Source: Rhizobium croatiense (GTDB taxonomy: Bacteria > Pseudomonadota > Alphaproteobacteria > Rhizobiales > Rhizobiaceae). Taken from it: a stretch of DNA of 64,000 nucleotides. The notes beneath the pieces are model-generated. The model was not told the origin of the DNA, made no database searches, and saw only the letters and a program-made list of their open reading frames with translations. Numbering within the stretch: the stretch's first letter is position 1; each line of letters begins with the position of its first letter. Location of the stretch: assembly GCF_019793465.1 (NCBI RefSeq), contig NZ_JAILYJ010000021.1:1-64000 (forward strand), in the 5' to 3' direction. The position numbers and the translations under genes were made by a program. Below are positions 17,885 to 25,623 of the stretch, one piece after another.

Positions 17885-18553
17885 TCAAATTCTTCGGTCG
17901 AACACGGCGACCGGCGTCTTCAGCCGATAGAGCGTCGTCGGTCGTCGGGCCCGCTCGGTCTGGCGTTTTTCGCCCTCGACCACCTCGAGCAGATCCAGAT
18001 CGTTGATCTTGCGGCGAAAGGCACTTTGATCCAGCCGTTCGCCCATCACCGTTTCATAGATTGCTTGCAGTTCCGACATCGTAAAGACGGCAGGAAGCAG
18101 CCTCGCCGGAATGGTCGAATAGGCGCCTTTGCCGCGCAGCCGCTCCAACGCGGCATCCACGATTTCATTATGGTCGAAGGGCAGCTTGCCTGCGGCCTCG
18201 ACTGGCCGCAACTCCAGCAGACTGGCGCCACCTGCTAAAGCTCCCCGTGGGACCAGCGCAAAATACGCGATCGACACCGACCAGTCGCGAGGATCTCGTC
18301 GTGCCGATGCGAAGGTCCGGAGCTGCTCGAAGAATATGCCCTCGACCCCTGCCTTGGAACGAAGGATGCGCCGGACCGCCGCCTCCGCGTCGGCGTCCTC
18401 ATCCGTGTGCACATAGCCGCCGATCAGCGCCGGATCGCCGACAAACGGCTCGGCGGGACGCTCAAGCAACGCCACGCAGAGCCGTCCTTCGTGTAGCGTC
18501 AGTAAGACGATGTCGACCGTCACGATCGGTCGTGCGAATTCAGCCTCTGCCAT
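17885..18553 (-). CDS. NrtR-like Nudix-domain transcriptional regulator
   Basis: The 222-residue protein has an N-terminal Nudix fold (about residues 8-140) and a C-terminal winged helix (about 155-212: FTMSELQAIYETVMGERL, then FRRKINDLDLLE and RRPTTLYRL), the arrangement of the NrtR family of regulators. In the Nudix box, GGYVHTDEDADAEAAVRRIL (45-64) is followed by RSKAG, so the catalytic REUxEE glutamates are replaced. It is therefore likely a ligand sensor, not a hydrolase. It diverges from the vWA gene over 169 bases that hold a tandem TTGCAAA repeat, its probable operator. Confidence 0.82.
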   Translation of the reverse strand: MAEAEFARPIVTVDIVLLTLHEGRLCVALLERPAEPFVGDPALIGGYVHTDEDADAEAAVRRILRSKAGVEGIFFEQLRTFASARRDPRDWSVSIAYFALVPRGALAGGASLLELRPVEAAGKLPFDHNEIVDAALERLRGKGAYSTIPARLLPAVFTMSELQAIYETVMGERLDQSAFRRKINDLDLLEVVEGEKRQTERARRPTTLYRLKTPVAVFDRRI

Positions 18554-18610
18554 CAGAATGTTCCTGCCGCCCTTCGTAGCCTCATAGCGGCCAGTCCGGG
18601 AAAAGACAAT

Positions 18611-18645
18611 TTGCAAATAGCAACTTGCAAAGTGCAATTTGCAAG
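18611..18645. repeat. Five tandem 7-bp repeats, probable operator
   Basis: Five contiguous 7-base units follow the consensus TTGCAAA, at 18611, 18618, 18625, 18632 and 18639. Units 1, 3 and 5 contain a perfect TTGCAA palindrome spaced 14 bases apart, and units 2 and 4 are weaker (TAGCAAC and GTGCAAT). The array overlaps the -35 element and spacer of the vWA promoter and lies 58 bases upstream of the regulator start. It is the expected position for a repressor site. Confidence 0.75.
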
Positions 18646-18653
18646 TCTATATA
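18625..18653 (+). promoter_or_regulatory. Predicted sigma70-type promoter of the vWA-purA-like operon
   Basis: A -35 TTGCAA at 18625-18630, a 17-base spacer and a -10 TATATA at 18648-18653 fit the rhizobial consensus well. Transcription would begin near 18660, about 60 bases before the start codon. The -35 and spacer are inside the 7-bp repeat array. Confidence 0.55.
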
Positions 18654-18722
18654 TTTGTCTGTGACGACGGCGGCGGGGTGCCCGAGCCGGATCTCCAAGA
18701 CAGCCACCAAAGGAGTTATGCC

Positions 18723-19625
18723 ATGGGTATGGGACGTTTCAGCACCGCAGAATGGGCGGCCTACAATGCACGCCATGTGGACGGCCGCAGCCGGTCGGAA
18801 ATATTCGGCGCCACCGGCATCGATCCGCGGTTCGATCCGGCGCGCTTTTCCACTCGCGAGAGCCGCGACAGCGCCTACAATCCGCAATCGACTCCGATCA
18901 TTCTAGCTTCGGATGTGACTGGTTCGATGGGCATGATCGCCCACGAGCTTATGCGCGGGGGGCTCATCACCCTGACATCGGAGATCTACGACCGCCGTCC
19001 GGTATCCGATCCGCACATCATGGTGGCGGCGGTCGGAGACGCGTTCACCGATGCCGCACCCCTGCAGGCCACCCAATTCGAGGCCGATATCTCGCTTGCC
19101 AGCCAGATCCGCGCCTTGTGGCTGGAAGGCAATGGCGGTGGCAATAACGGCGAGAGCTACAGCGCCGCCCACCTTCTGGCAGCCCTCAAAACCTCGACCG
19201 ATGCCTTCGAAAGACGCGGCCGCAAGGGGTATCTCTTCACCATCGGTGACGAGCCGGTTCACAACGGCCTGTCCGCCGACCAGATCGCCCGCATCTTCGG
19301 CATCGAACCGCCGCGCGGTCTGAGCGCCCGGGAATGCCTCGCGATGGCGCAGAGATCCTACGAGGTCTTCCACATCGTCATCCGCGAGGGCTATGCGGCC
19401 AAGGGACTTGACCGGGTGCTGCGGAGCTGGCAGCCGCTGCTGCCCGGCCGCACCTTCGTGCTCGATGACTACAGGCGCATTGCCGAATTGGTGGTTTCGA
19501 TCATCGAAATCACCGAGGGCCGGGATGCCGGCGAGGTGGCTGCCAGCTGGCCGGATGCGGCGGCGGCAGTCGTGGCCAAGGCAATTGGTGAACGCCAGAA
19601 CCGGCGCCTGCTCCCGCTCTTCTAA
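18723..19625 (+). CDS. vWA-like domain protein of the Nudix/PurA cassette
   Basis: The 300-residue cytoplasmic protein has a von Willebrand A-like core. Residues 58-71 read PIILASDVTGSMGM, a MIDAS-type DxTxS metal site (D64, T66, S68). A second strand, GYLFTIGDEP (169-178), takes the place of the usual T-D-G strand. A Gly/Asn-rich loop, GNGGGNNGESY, sits at 137-147. No signal peptide or membrane segment. AAGGAGTT is 7-14 bases upstream of ATG 18723. It is followed after 58 bases by the PurA-like gene. vWA proteins often bring partners together or act with ATPases; no MoxR ATPase is adjacent. Function unknown. Confidence 0.75.
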   Translation: MGMGRFSTAEWAAYNARHVDGRSRSEIFGATGIDPRFDPARFSTRESRDSAYNPQSTPIILASDVTGSMGMIAHELMRGGLITLTSEIYDRRPVSDPHIMVAAVGDAFTDAAPLQATQFEADISLASQIRALWLEGNGGGNNGESYSAAHLLAALKTSTDAFERRGRKGYLFTIGDEPVHNGLSADQIARIFGIEPPRGLSARECLAMAQRSYEVFHIVIREGYAAKGLDRVLRSWQPLLPGRTFVLDDYRRIAELVVSIIEITEGRDAGEVAASWPDAAAAVVAKAIGERQNRRLLPLF

Positions 19626-19683
19626 GTGAGATATTTGAAAGGCCCCGGCGCGATCGCTCCGGGCGCCGTCGAGGAGCAGAATG

Positions 19684-20895
19684 ATGAGTATCCAAGCAAA
19701 GGCCGTGATCGGTGCGCTTTACGGCGACGAAGGCAAGGGACTGATGGTCGATCGCCTTGCCGCAGTCACGCCGGGAGCGGTGGTGGTTCGCAGCAATGGC
19801 GGCGCTCAAGCCGGCCATACCGTGGTCGATCCCGCCGGCATCCGCCACGTCTTCCACCATGTCGGCTCGGGCAGCTTTGCCGGAGCTGCCACCCACTTCA
19901 GTCGCTTCTTCGTCGCTCACCCGATGCTGTTTCTCGACGAGTTGGCCGCCCTCAATGAGCGGGGTGCGAAGCCTCAGACCAGCAGCGACCCGCGCGCCCT
20001 GATCACCACACCTTTCGACGTCCTGATCAACCAGGCCGTGGAATTGGCCCGGGGCACTGCCCGCCACGGAAGCTGCGGCCTCGGCTTCGGCGAGACTATC
20101 GAGCGCAACCTGCACCCCGAACTCGCCCTTTCGACAAAGGACCTGTTTCGCCCTGATCTGCACGCCCTCCTTGTTTCGATCCGAGACGGCTGGGTGCCTG
20201 GACGGCTCGCCGCGCTCGGCATCACCGCCTTACCCGAAGAACTGGCTGCCGTACTGGCTGACGACATCACCATCGCCGGCTTCGAGGCGGATTGCGCCGC
20301 ATATCTCGACCACGTCACGCTCTGGCCCGACCGACGGCTGTGCGAACGCGGCACTGTCATCTTCGAGGCGGCACAAGGCCTATGCCTCGATCAGAACCGT
20401 GGCGCATTTCCTCACGTCACCCGTTCGAATACCGGGCTAGCAAATATACGCGCCATCGCCGCCGAGGCCGGTGTCACAGAGTTGGACGCGGTATATGCGA
20501 CGCGCTGCTACACCACCCGCCACGGCGCGGGACCCCTCAAGGGGGAGGTTCCCACGCTCCGTGGCGTCAATGTCGTCGACCCCACCAACGCACCGAACGA
20601 ATGGCAAGGTAGCCTAAGGCTCGCCCCGCTCGATCTCTTTATGCTCCGCAAGGCCATCGCAGATGATCTGACCTCGGATCGCGGCGGCATTGCGGTCAAA
20701 GCCGGGCTGGCGGTAACCTGTCTCGATCAGACGGAAGACGGCTTTGCCGTCACCGATCAAGAGGAAGTAATCCGGCTTGATCCTGTCAAGGCCGCGCCTG
20801 ATATAGCCGATTTCGTCGGCCTGCCGCTCTGGGCCGAGAGCTGGGGACCGCGTCGTCGTGACGTCAGGCTCTATGTCGAAGCAGCCGTCGCCTAA
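19684..20895 (+). CDS. Adenylosuccinate synthetase-like protein (PurA paralogue)
   Basis: The 403-residue protein is clearly PurA-family. GDEGKG (14-19) holds the catalytic Asp15, AGHT (43-46) the catalytic His45, FEAAQGLCLD (228-237) with HVTRSNT, and YTTRHGAGP (276-284) matches the YTTRVGAGP block. Three differences stand out. The Arg-rich aspartate-binding loop (GATTGRRRR in E. coli) is NEWQGSLR (305-312). The guanine-recognition TKLD is TCLD (345-348). The protein is about 30 residues short. GAGGAG lies 7 bases before ATG 19684; ATG 19681 is an alternative. Its position with a vWA gene and a Nudix regulator suggests a role other than housekeeping AMP synthesis. Phage PurZ-like activity is possible, but PurZ lacks the catalytic Asp kept here. 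Confidence 0.85.
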   Translation: MSIQAKAVIGALYGDEGKGLMVDRLAAVTPGAVVVRSNGGAQAGHTVVDPAGIRHVFHHVGSGSFAGAATHFSRFFVAHPMLFLDELAALNERGAKPQTSSDPRALITTPFDVLINQAVELARGTARHGSCGLGFGETIERNLHPELALSTKDLFRPDLHALLVSIRDGWVPGRLAALGITALPEELAAVLADDITIAGFEADCAAYLDHVTLWPDRRLCERGTVIFEAAQGLCLDQNRGAFPHVTRSNTGLANIRAIAAEAGVTELDAVYATRCYTTRHGAGPLKGEVPTLRGVNVVDPTNAPNEWQGSLRLAPLDLFMLRKAIADDLTSDRGGIAVKAGLAVTCLDQTEDGFAVTDQEEVIRLDPVKAAPDIADFVGLPLWAESWGPRRRDVRLYVEAAVA

Positions 20896-20951
20896 TTCAA
20901 CGCAGCAATAAAAGCCCGCTCAGCATTTGCCGGCGGGTCCAATATCGTCGC

Positions 20952-22250
20952 TTAGTCCTTGCGCGACTGCTTGATCTCGACGGGCGTCCTCATGATGATT
21001 TCCCGGTGCGGGAACGGGATCGACACGCCGGCCTCCTTGAACGCGTCCCAAAGCGCCATCAACACCTGGCCCCTGACATTCGTCAGACCATTTGCGGGAT
21101 CGGAGATCCAGAAGCGGAGCCGGAAATCAAGCGATGAAGCGCCAAAGCAGGTAAGCCAGCATACCGGCGCCCTGTAATTGTTGGCAACGCGATCCACCGT
21201 AGAGGCAGTCGCGATTGCGATTCTGGCGACTTCATGTGGATCGCTGTCATAAGCCGTACCGAAGTCGACATCGATCCTGACATAGTCACTGGAGAACGAC
21301 CAGTTGACGACCTGTTGGGAAATGAAGTCCTCGTTGGGGATCAGGTATTCTTTGCCGTCACGCGTGATGACCGAGACGAACCGCGAGCGCAAATCGCGGA
21401 TCGAACCGAAGGTATCTCCGAGCGTGATCGTGTCGCCTGGCTTGATGGATTTATCGAGCAGGATGATGATGCCCGAGATGAAGTTCGATACGACTTTCTG
21501 AAGGCCGAAGCCTATTCCGACGCCAACTGCGCCGGAAAAAACGGTCAATGCCGTAAGGTCGATGCCGGTCGCTGACAAGGCAATTGCGCCGGCGATCATG
21601 ATCAAGCCGATTTTTATGAACTTGCTGATCAGGACCTTGATCGATGGCGAAAGATCGCTCGACCTCTGCACCCAACGGGACAGGACATTGCCGACGAGAA
21701 CCGCCATCCAGATGAGCGCGACAGCCAAGACGACCGCTTTCAGCACAAGAAGGAGTGAAAGCCGCACGGCCCCCAGATTGACAGCCAGGCCATCGAGCGC
21801 GGAAAGCACCGGACCGTCAAGCCGGAGCGCGTACAACGCGACGTAGCTCCAACTGACGATTGCGACCGTACGCGACAGGGTGGGATTATGGATAATCTTG
21901 GTCAGTACGGAGATGATGAACCAAGCCGCCGTCAGCGTCAGGGCAGTCGAGACAAGCCACCGTTGCGACGGCCAGGTGTTTTGGGTGAGGGCGACGTTTG
22001 CAAGCCACAGCCATACCGCAAGAAAGAGCCACTTCAAGCGCCGCATGAAGGCGATTATCACGCGCAAGAGGTCCGGATTACCTTTGATGCGCCTGGCTTT
22101 CGCTTCCAACGCGGCTTCAGTGCGTGATGCCAGGAACGATGCTGCGACATAACCGACGGCGATAATTCCGAATTGATAGAGCGTCCATTCGCTGAAGACA
22201 AACGTTCGGAACCACTGCTCGAACGCGTCGATTGTCTGCCTGACATCCAT
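20952..22250 (-). CDS. MscS family mechanosensitive channel
   Basis: A 432-residue protein with an N-terminal set of membrane segments, then the pore helix and beta domain. The pore region reads SGAVGVGIGFGLQKVVSNFISG near residues 230-251, followed by KPGDTITLGDTFGSI and the IPNEDFISQQVVNWS of the MscS beta and C-terminal domains. It releases solutes on osmotic downshock. Start ATG 22250 (MDVRQTIDAFEQW). It ends about 55 bases from the convergent PurA-like gene and is not obviously related to that cassette. Confidence 0.92.
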   Translation of the reverse strand: MDVRQTIDAFEQWFRTFVFSEWTLYQFGIIAVGYVAASFLASRTEAALEAKARRIKGNPDLLRVIIAFMRRLKWLFLAVWLWLANVALTQNTWPSQRWLVSTALTLTAAWFIISVLTKIIHNPTLSRTVAIVSWSYVALYALRLDGPVLSALDGLAVNLGAVRLSLLLVLKAVVLAVALIWMAVLVGNVLSRWVQRSSDLSPSIKVLISKFIKIGLIMIAGAIALSATGIDLTALTVFSGAVGVGIGFGLQKVVSNFISGIIILLDKSIKPGDTITLGDTFGSIRDLRSRFVSVITRDGKEYLIPNEDFISQQVVNWSFSSDYVRIDVDFGTAYDSDPHEVARIAIATASTVDRVANNYRAPVCWLTCFGASSLDFRLRFWISDPANGLTNVRGQVLMALWDAFKEAGVSIPFPHREIIMRTPVEIKQSRKD

Positions 22251-22585
22251 GGTTCCGGCCTTTGTAGCCCTTCAAGGCAGATAAAGGCGTCGACACCATT
22301 TTTGTTCAATTCACCGCACGATCACCGGTGATCCCATTCACGCTTTTTGACATCGTTGCCGCCAATTTCGTGGAGCGCGACCACGACAGGCGTCGACGTG
22401 CCGGACCGACCCTTTCCTTTTTGCACCGCCTTCATATCTAAGTCGGCGGAAACGGCGCGCAGGAGAGAAATTCTTGAACATCATCGGGGCGACAAGTGGA
22501 GTGATCGATAGAAAGACTGTCGTTCCTCTGAGAGCCTGCCTCCGCCGACGTGCCGCGCTGTCCCCGGCTCGATGAGGATAATATC
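22251..22585. other. 335-base intergenic region with a 14-bp palindrome
   Basis: No gene is supported here. A perfect 14-base palindrome, GATCACCGGTGATC, occupies 22320-22333, about 70 bases upstream of the MscS start, and could be an operator. I see no convincing promoter or terminator for the following secreted-protein gene. Confidence 0.5.
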
Positions 22586-23656
22586 ATGTCGCGTCCGTCA
22601 TTTGCCGGTGTCGCAGCGCTATCGCTTGTGATGGCTGGCTCGTTGCCCTCTTCCGTGCGGGCGCAATCTCACTCCGCCCCAGCGGGTATCGAAAACCCGT
22701 CACCGGCATCCTTGCCGAAGATCGCCGCCAGCCGTGCCGGTTTTGACGTGAAGATGCTCGAACCGGTCAACGGCATCGACTACCGGACCTACGGCCACAT
22801 CACTTATGCGATGTTCCTCGATCCGGACGGTGATCACGAGGCGATCTTTAAGAAGTTCGGGACGGACAGGGCTGGTTATGAGGCCGCTGGCGCCACCTTT
22901 AGCGAGCGCATGAAACAGGATCAGACCTTCGCGATGGTCGAGATGTTCGGCGCTTATTTTGCCGAGGAGGCGCAAGGCACCTATGCGGCGCTCGGCCGCG
23001 ATGTCGCCCAGTCGGTGCTGAACCAGGCGCCGCTTCGGGAGACCGAGCCGATGCCGGAGGAAAAATTCCGGGAGATACAGGTCTATTACGGCCGCAAGGT
23101 TTCGGTCGCCGGCACGACACTCGCGCAGCAGGATGAGATCCTCAAGCCGTATCACATCACCTTCAACGACTTTAACATCGTCGGCGCCTGGTTCTCGCGC
23201 CGGCTGGCGTTGCAGACGGCTGATCTCTCGACCCAGGAAAGCCCGCCGGCGCGCGCCGAAGGCACGCCGACGAAGCGACCGGAATGGGGAGGCCTCTGGC
23301 GCTTCACCTGGAAGACCCTTCAGCATACCGATACGGAAATGAAAGTGGTGGACGCCAGCCGTGACATCTGCGTCAAGAACGACATGACTGCGGATAACCT
23401 GCCGCTGATGCCCAAACCCTCGGGCGTCAAATGCGTGCTGATCGACAGGATCCACTTCTACGACAGCGGCGTCCAGATGAGCGCGCAATGCGACCACGGC
23501 GGCATCGGGACGTCATGGGGGCTCTATCTCCAACCGGAAAATGGCGGCGAAAGCTTTAGCGGCCAGATCTCCTATAACGAGGTCTACGAGGGCGATTCCG
23601 ACATGCCGCAGCCGGTCACGGATGTTCAGGTCAAGCGGATTGGCGAGTGCCAATGA
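22586..23656 (+). CDS. Secreted protein of unknown function
   Basis: A 356-residue protein with a clear Sec signal peptide, MSRPSFAGVAALSLVMAG, cleaved near VRA-QS (about residue 26). The mature part has no motif I recognise. Paired Cys at ICVKND, VKCVLI, AQCDH and GECQ suggest disulfide bonds in the C-terminal domain. The C-terminal half resembles the small secreted protein that follows, as if both share a beta domain. ATG 22586 was chosen because it gives the signal peptide. It overlaps the next gene by four bases. Confidence 0.78.
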   Translation: MSRPSFAGVAALSLVMAGSLPSSVRAQSHSAPAGIENPSPASLPKIAASRAGFDVKMLEPVNGIDYRTYGHITYAMFLDPDGDHEAIFKKFGTDRAGYEAAGATFSERMKQDQTFAMVEMFGAYFAEEAQGTYAALGRDVAQSVLNQAPLRETEPMPEEKFREIQVYYGRKVSVAGTTLAQQDEILKPYHITFNDFNIVGAWFSRRLALQTADLSTQESPPARAEGTPTKRPEWGGLWRFTWKTLQHTDTEMKVVDASRDICVKNDMTADNLPLMPKPSGVKCVLIDRIHFYDSGVQMSAQCDHGGIGTSWGLYLQPENGGESFSGQISYNEVYEGDSDMPQPVTDVQVKRIGECQ

Positions 23657-24081
23657 GGAGAGCGAAAACCATGCTGCGCTGTGTTCTTGCCGCCGCATTC
23701 GTGCTGAGCCCGGCCGCCGCCTTCGCTGAGGAGAGCGGCCTTCCCACGGGACTCTGGCAGGTGAGGGTCTTTACCCCGGTTCCCACGCCAGAGCTGAAGA
23801 ACGATGAGCAGGTCTTCCAGATTTGCTACGACAAGACGGCCGTAAAAAGCCACATGAACCCGGTTTTGCCGAAAGCGCAGGCCGCCAAATGCAAGCTGGA
23901 TTTCACCGACATGGGTGACTTGGCCTATGACGCGAGTTGCAAGGACGGCGATCACCGGCTGCGCATTTCGGAGGCTGCAGACGGCTTGTGGCGCGGGACC
24001 TACCGTTTCGTCGGAAAGAAGAACGACGTCACTCTGGAGCCTGCAGTCGAACTGAAGAAGATCGCTGATACCTGCGGCTAG
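23653..24081 (+). CDS. Small secreted protein (DUF3617-like)
   Basis: A 142-residue protein with a signal peptide (MRRAKTMLRCVLAAAFVLS, cleavage near AFA-EE). The mature part carries four Cys (ICYD, AKCKLD, ASCKD, DTCG), and the GLPTGLWQVRV start is similar to the DUF3617 group of secreted proteins. That link is by eye and uncertain. ATG 23653 overlaps the previous stop (ATGA). ATG 23671, with GAGGAG upstream, is an alternative that still leaves a shorter signal peptide. Confidence 0.72.
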   Translation: MRRAKTMLRCVLAAAFVLSPAAAFAEESGLPTGLWQVRVFTPVPTPELKNDEQVFQICYDKTAVKSHMNPVLPKAQAAKCKLDFTDMGDLAYDASCKDGDHRLRISEAADGLWRGTYRFVGKKNDVTLEPAVELKKIADTCG

Positions 24082-24168
24082 ATTTTGCGACTACCCCTCA
24101 CGCGGAATGTCGGGCATCCGATCATTTTAAACGTTCTGAGATTAGGGACGCTTGCTACCGCTTCCACG

Positions 24169-24198
24169 AAAACGCCCGCGCGGCAAAGCCGGCGGGCG
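24169..24198 (-). terminator. Intrinsic terminator of argG
   Basis: On the minus strand a GC-rich stem (CGCCCGCCGGC with its near complement, spanning 24173-24198) is followed by TTTT. It is about 25 bases past the argG stop. Confidence 0.7.
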
Positions 24199-24223
24199 CA
24201 CATCCTTCGAAAGCGAAGCGTGA

Positions 24224-25447
24224 TTACTTCGCGAGGTTGCGCTTGCCGAGCGTGCGCAGGCGCAGCGCGTTGAGCTTGATGAAGCCGGCTGCGTCCTTCT
24301 GGTCGTAGGCGCCCTGGTCGTCCTCGAAAGTGACGAGCTTGTCGGAATAGAGCGACTTTTCGCTTTCACGACCGATGACCATGACGTTGCCCTTGTAGAG
24401 CTTCAGCGTCACTTCGCCTTCGACATGCTCCTGGCTCTTGTCGATCAGCGCCTGCAGCATCTCACGCTCCGGCGAGAACCAGAAGCCGTAATAGATCAGC
24501 TCGGCGTAACGCGGCATGATCTCGTCCTTGAGATGAGCTGCCCCGCGGTCGAGCGTGATCGATTCGATGGCGCGGTGCGCCGTAAGCAGGATCGTGCCGC
24601 CGGGCGTTTCGTAGACGCCGCGCGACTTCATGCCGACGAAGCGGTTCTCGACGAGGTCGAGCCGGCCGATGCCGTTGTCGCGGCCATAAGTGTTGAGCGT
24701 TGCGAGCAGTGTCGCCGGCGACATCTCGACGCCGTTGATCGAGACGGCGTCGCCCTTGCGGAAGCCGACCTTGATCACCGTCGCCTTGTCGGGCGCGGCC
24801 TCGGGCGAAATCGTGCGCATATGCACATATTCCGGCGCCTCCTGGGCGGGGTCCTCGAGAACCTTGCCCTCGGAGGAGGAGTGCAGCAGGTTGGCGTCGA
24901 CGGAGAACGGCGCTTCGCCCTTCTTGTCCTTGGCGACCGGGATCTGATGCTGTTCGGCGAAGGCCAGCAGATCCGTGCGGCTCTTGAACGCCCAGTCGCG
25001 CCACGGCGCGATGATCTTGATGTCGGGATTCAAAGCATAGGCGGAGAGCTCGAAACGAACCTGGTCGTTGCCCTTGCCGGTCGCGCCGTGGGCGATCGCA
25101 TCAGCGCCGGTCTTGCGGGCGATATCGATCAGGTGCTTGGAAATCAGCGGACGGGCGATCGAGGTGCCTAGCAGATAGACGCCTTCGTAAACGGCATTGG
25201 CACGGAACATCGGGAAGACGAAATCGCGCACGAATTCCTCGCGCACATCCTCGATGTAAATCTCCTTGATGCCGAGCATCTCGGCCTTCTTGCGCGCCGG
25301 CTCCAGTTCTTCGCCCTGGCCGAGATCGGCGGTGAAGGTGACGACTTCGGCGCCGAGCTCGGTCTGCAGCCACTTCAGGATGATCGAGGTGTCGAGGCCG
25401 CCGGAATAGGCGAGAACGACTTTCTTCACGTCTTTGTATGATGCCAT
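24224..25447 (-). CDS. argG: Argininosuccinate synthase
   Basis: The 407-residue enzyme ligates citrulline and aspartate with ATP in arginine synthesis. Type 1 features are the PP-loop VLAYSGGLDTS (residues 11-21), AHGATGKGNDQVRFE and the aspartate/citrulline binding segments TYGRDNGIGRLD and VENRFVGMKSRGVYETPGG. Start MASYKDVKKVVLAYSG is standard. It stands alone, convergent with the secreted proteins and divergent from the SDR gene. Confidence 0.97.
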   Translation of the reverse strand: MASYKDVKKVVLAYSGGLDTSIILKWLQTELGAEVVTFTADLGQGEELEPARKKAEMLGIKEIYIEDVREEFVRDFVFPMFRANAVYEGVYLLGTSIARPLISKHLIDIARKTGADAIAHGATGKGNDQVRFELSAYALNPDIKIIAPWRDWAFKSRTDLLAFAEQHQIPVAKDKKGEAPFSVDANLLHSSSEGKVLEDPAQEAPEYVHMRTISPEAAPDKATVIKVGFRKGDAVSINGVEMSPATLLATLNTYGRDNGIGRLDLVENRFVGMKSRGVYETPGGTILLTAHRAIESITLDRGAAHLKDEIMPRYAELIYYGFWFSPEREMLQALIDKSQEHVEGEVTLKLYKGNVMVIGRESEKSLYSDKLVTFEDDQGAYDQKDAAGFIKLNALRLRTLGKRNLAK

Positions 25448-25623
25448 GATGATGAGGTCCGTTGCATAAAAGGCCGGCGAAAACCCGGTGTCGCGGCACT
25501 TTTAGCGAGATTGGCGCGTGAAGCAAGGGCAAGTGCGGCGCCACCGGCGCGATAGCGTTTGACAGCGCGAAAGCGGAGCCCATATTCGCCATCGTCCGAA
25601 CAATGCTCGAGGAGAGGCTGCCC

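Noticed and set aside
19684..20895. Phage PurZ (2-aminoadenine synthesis)
   Set aside because: PurZ has lost the catalytic Asp of GDEGKG, which is intact here, and no phage genes are nearby. Kept only as a comparison.
22700..23497. 265-codon frame antisense to the secreted protein
   Set aside because: Shadow of GC-rich codon use; the plus-strand gene has a signal peptide and an overlap-coupled neighbour.
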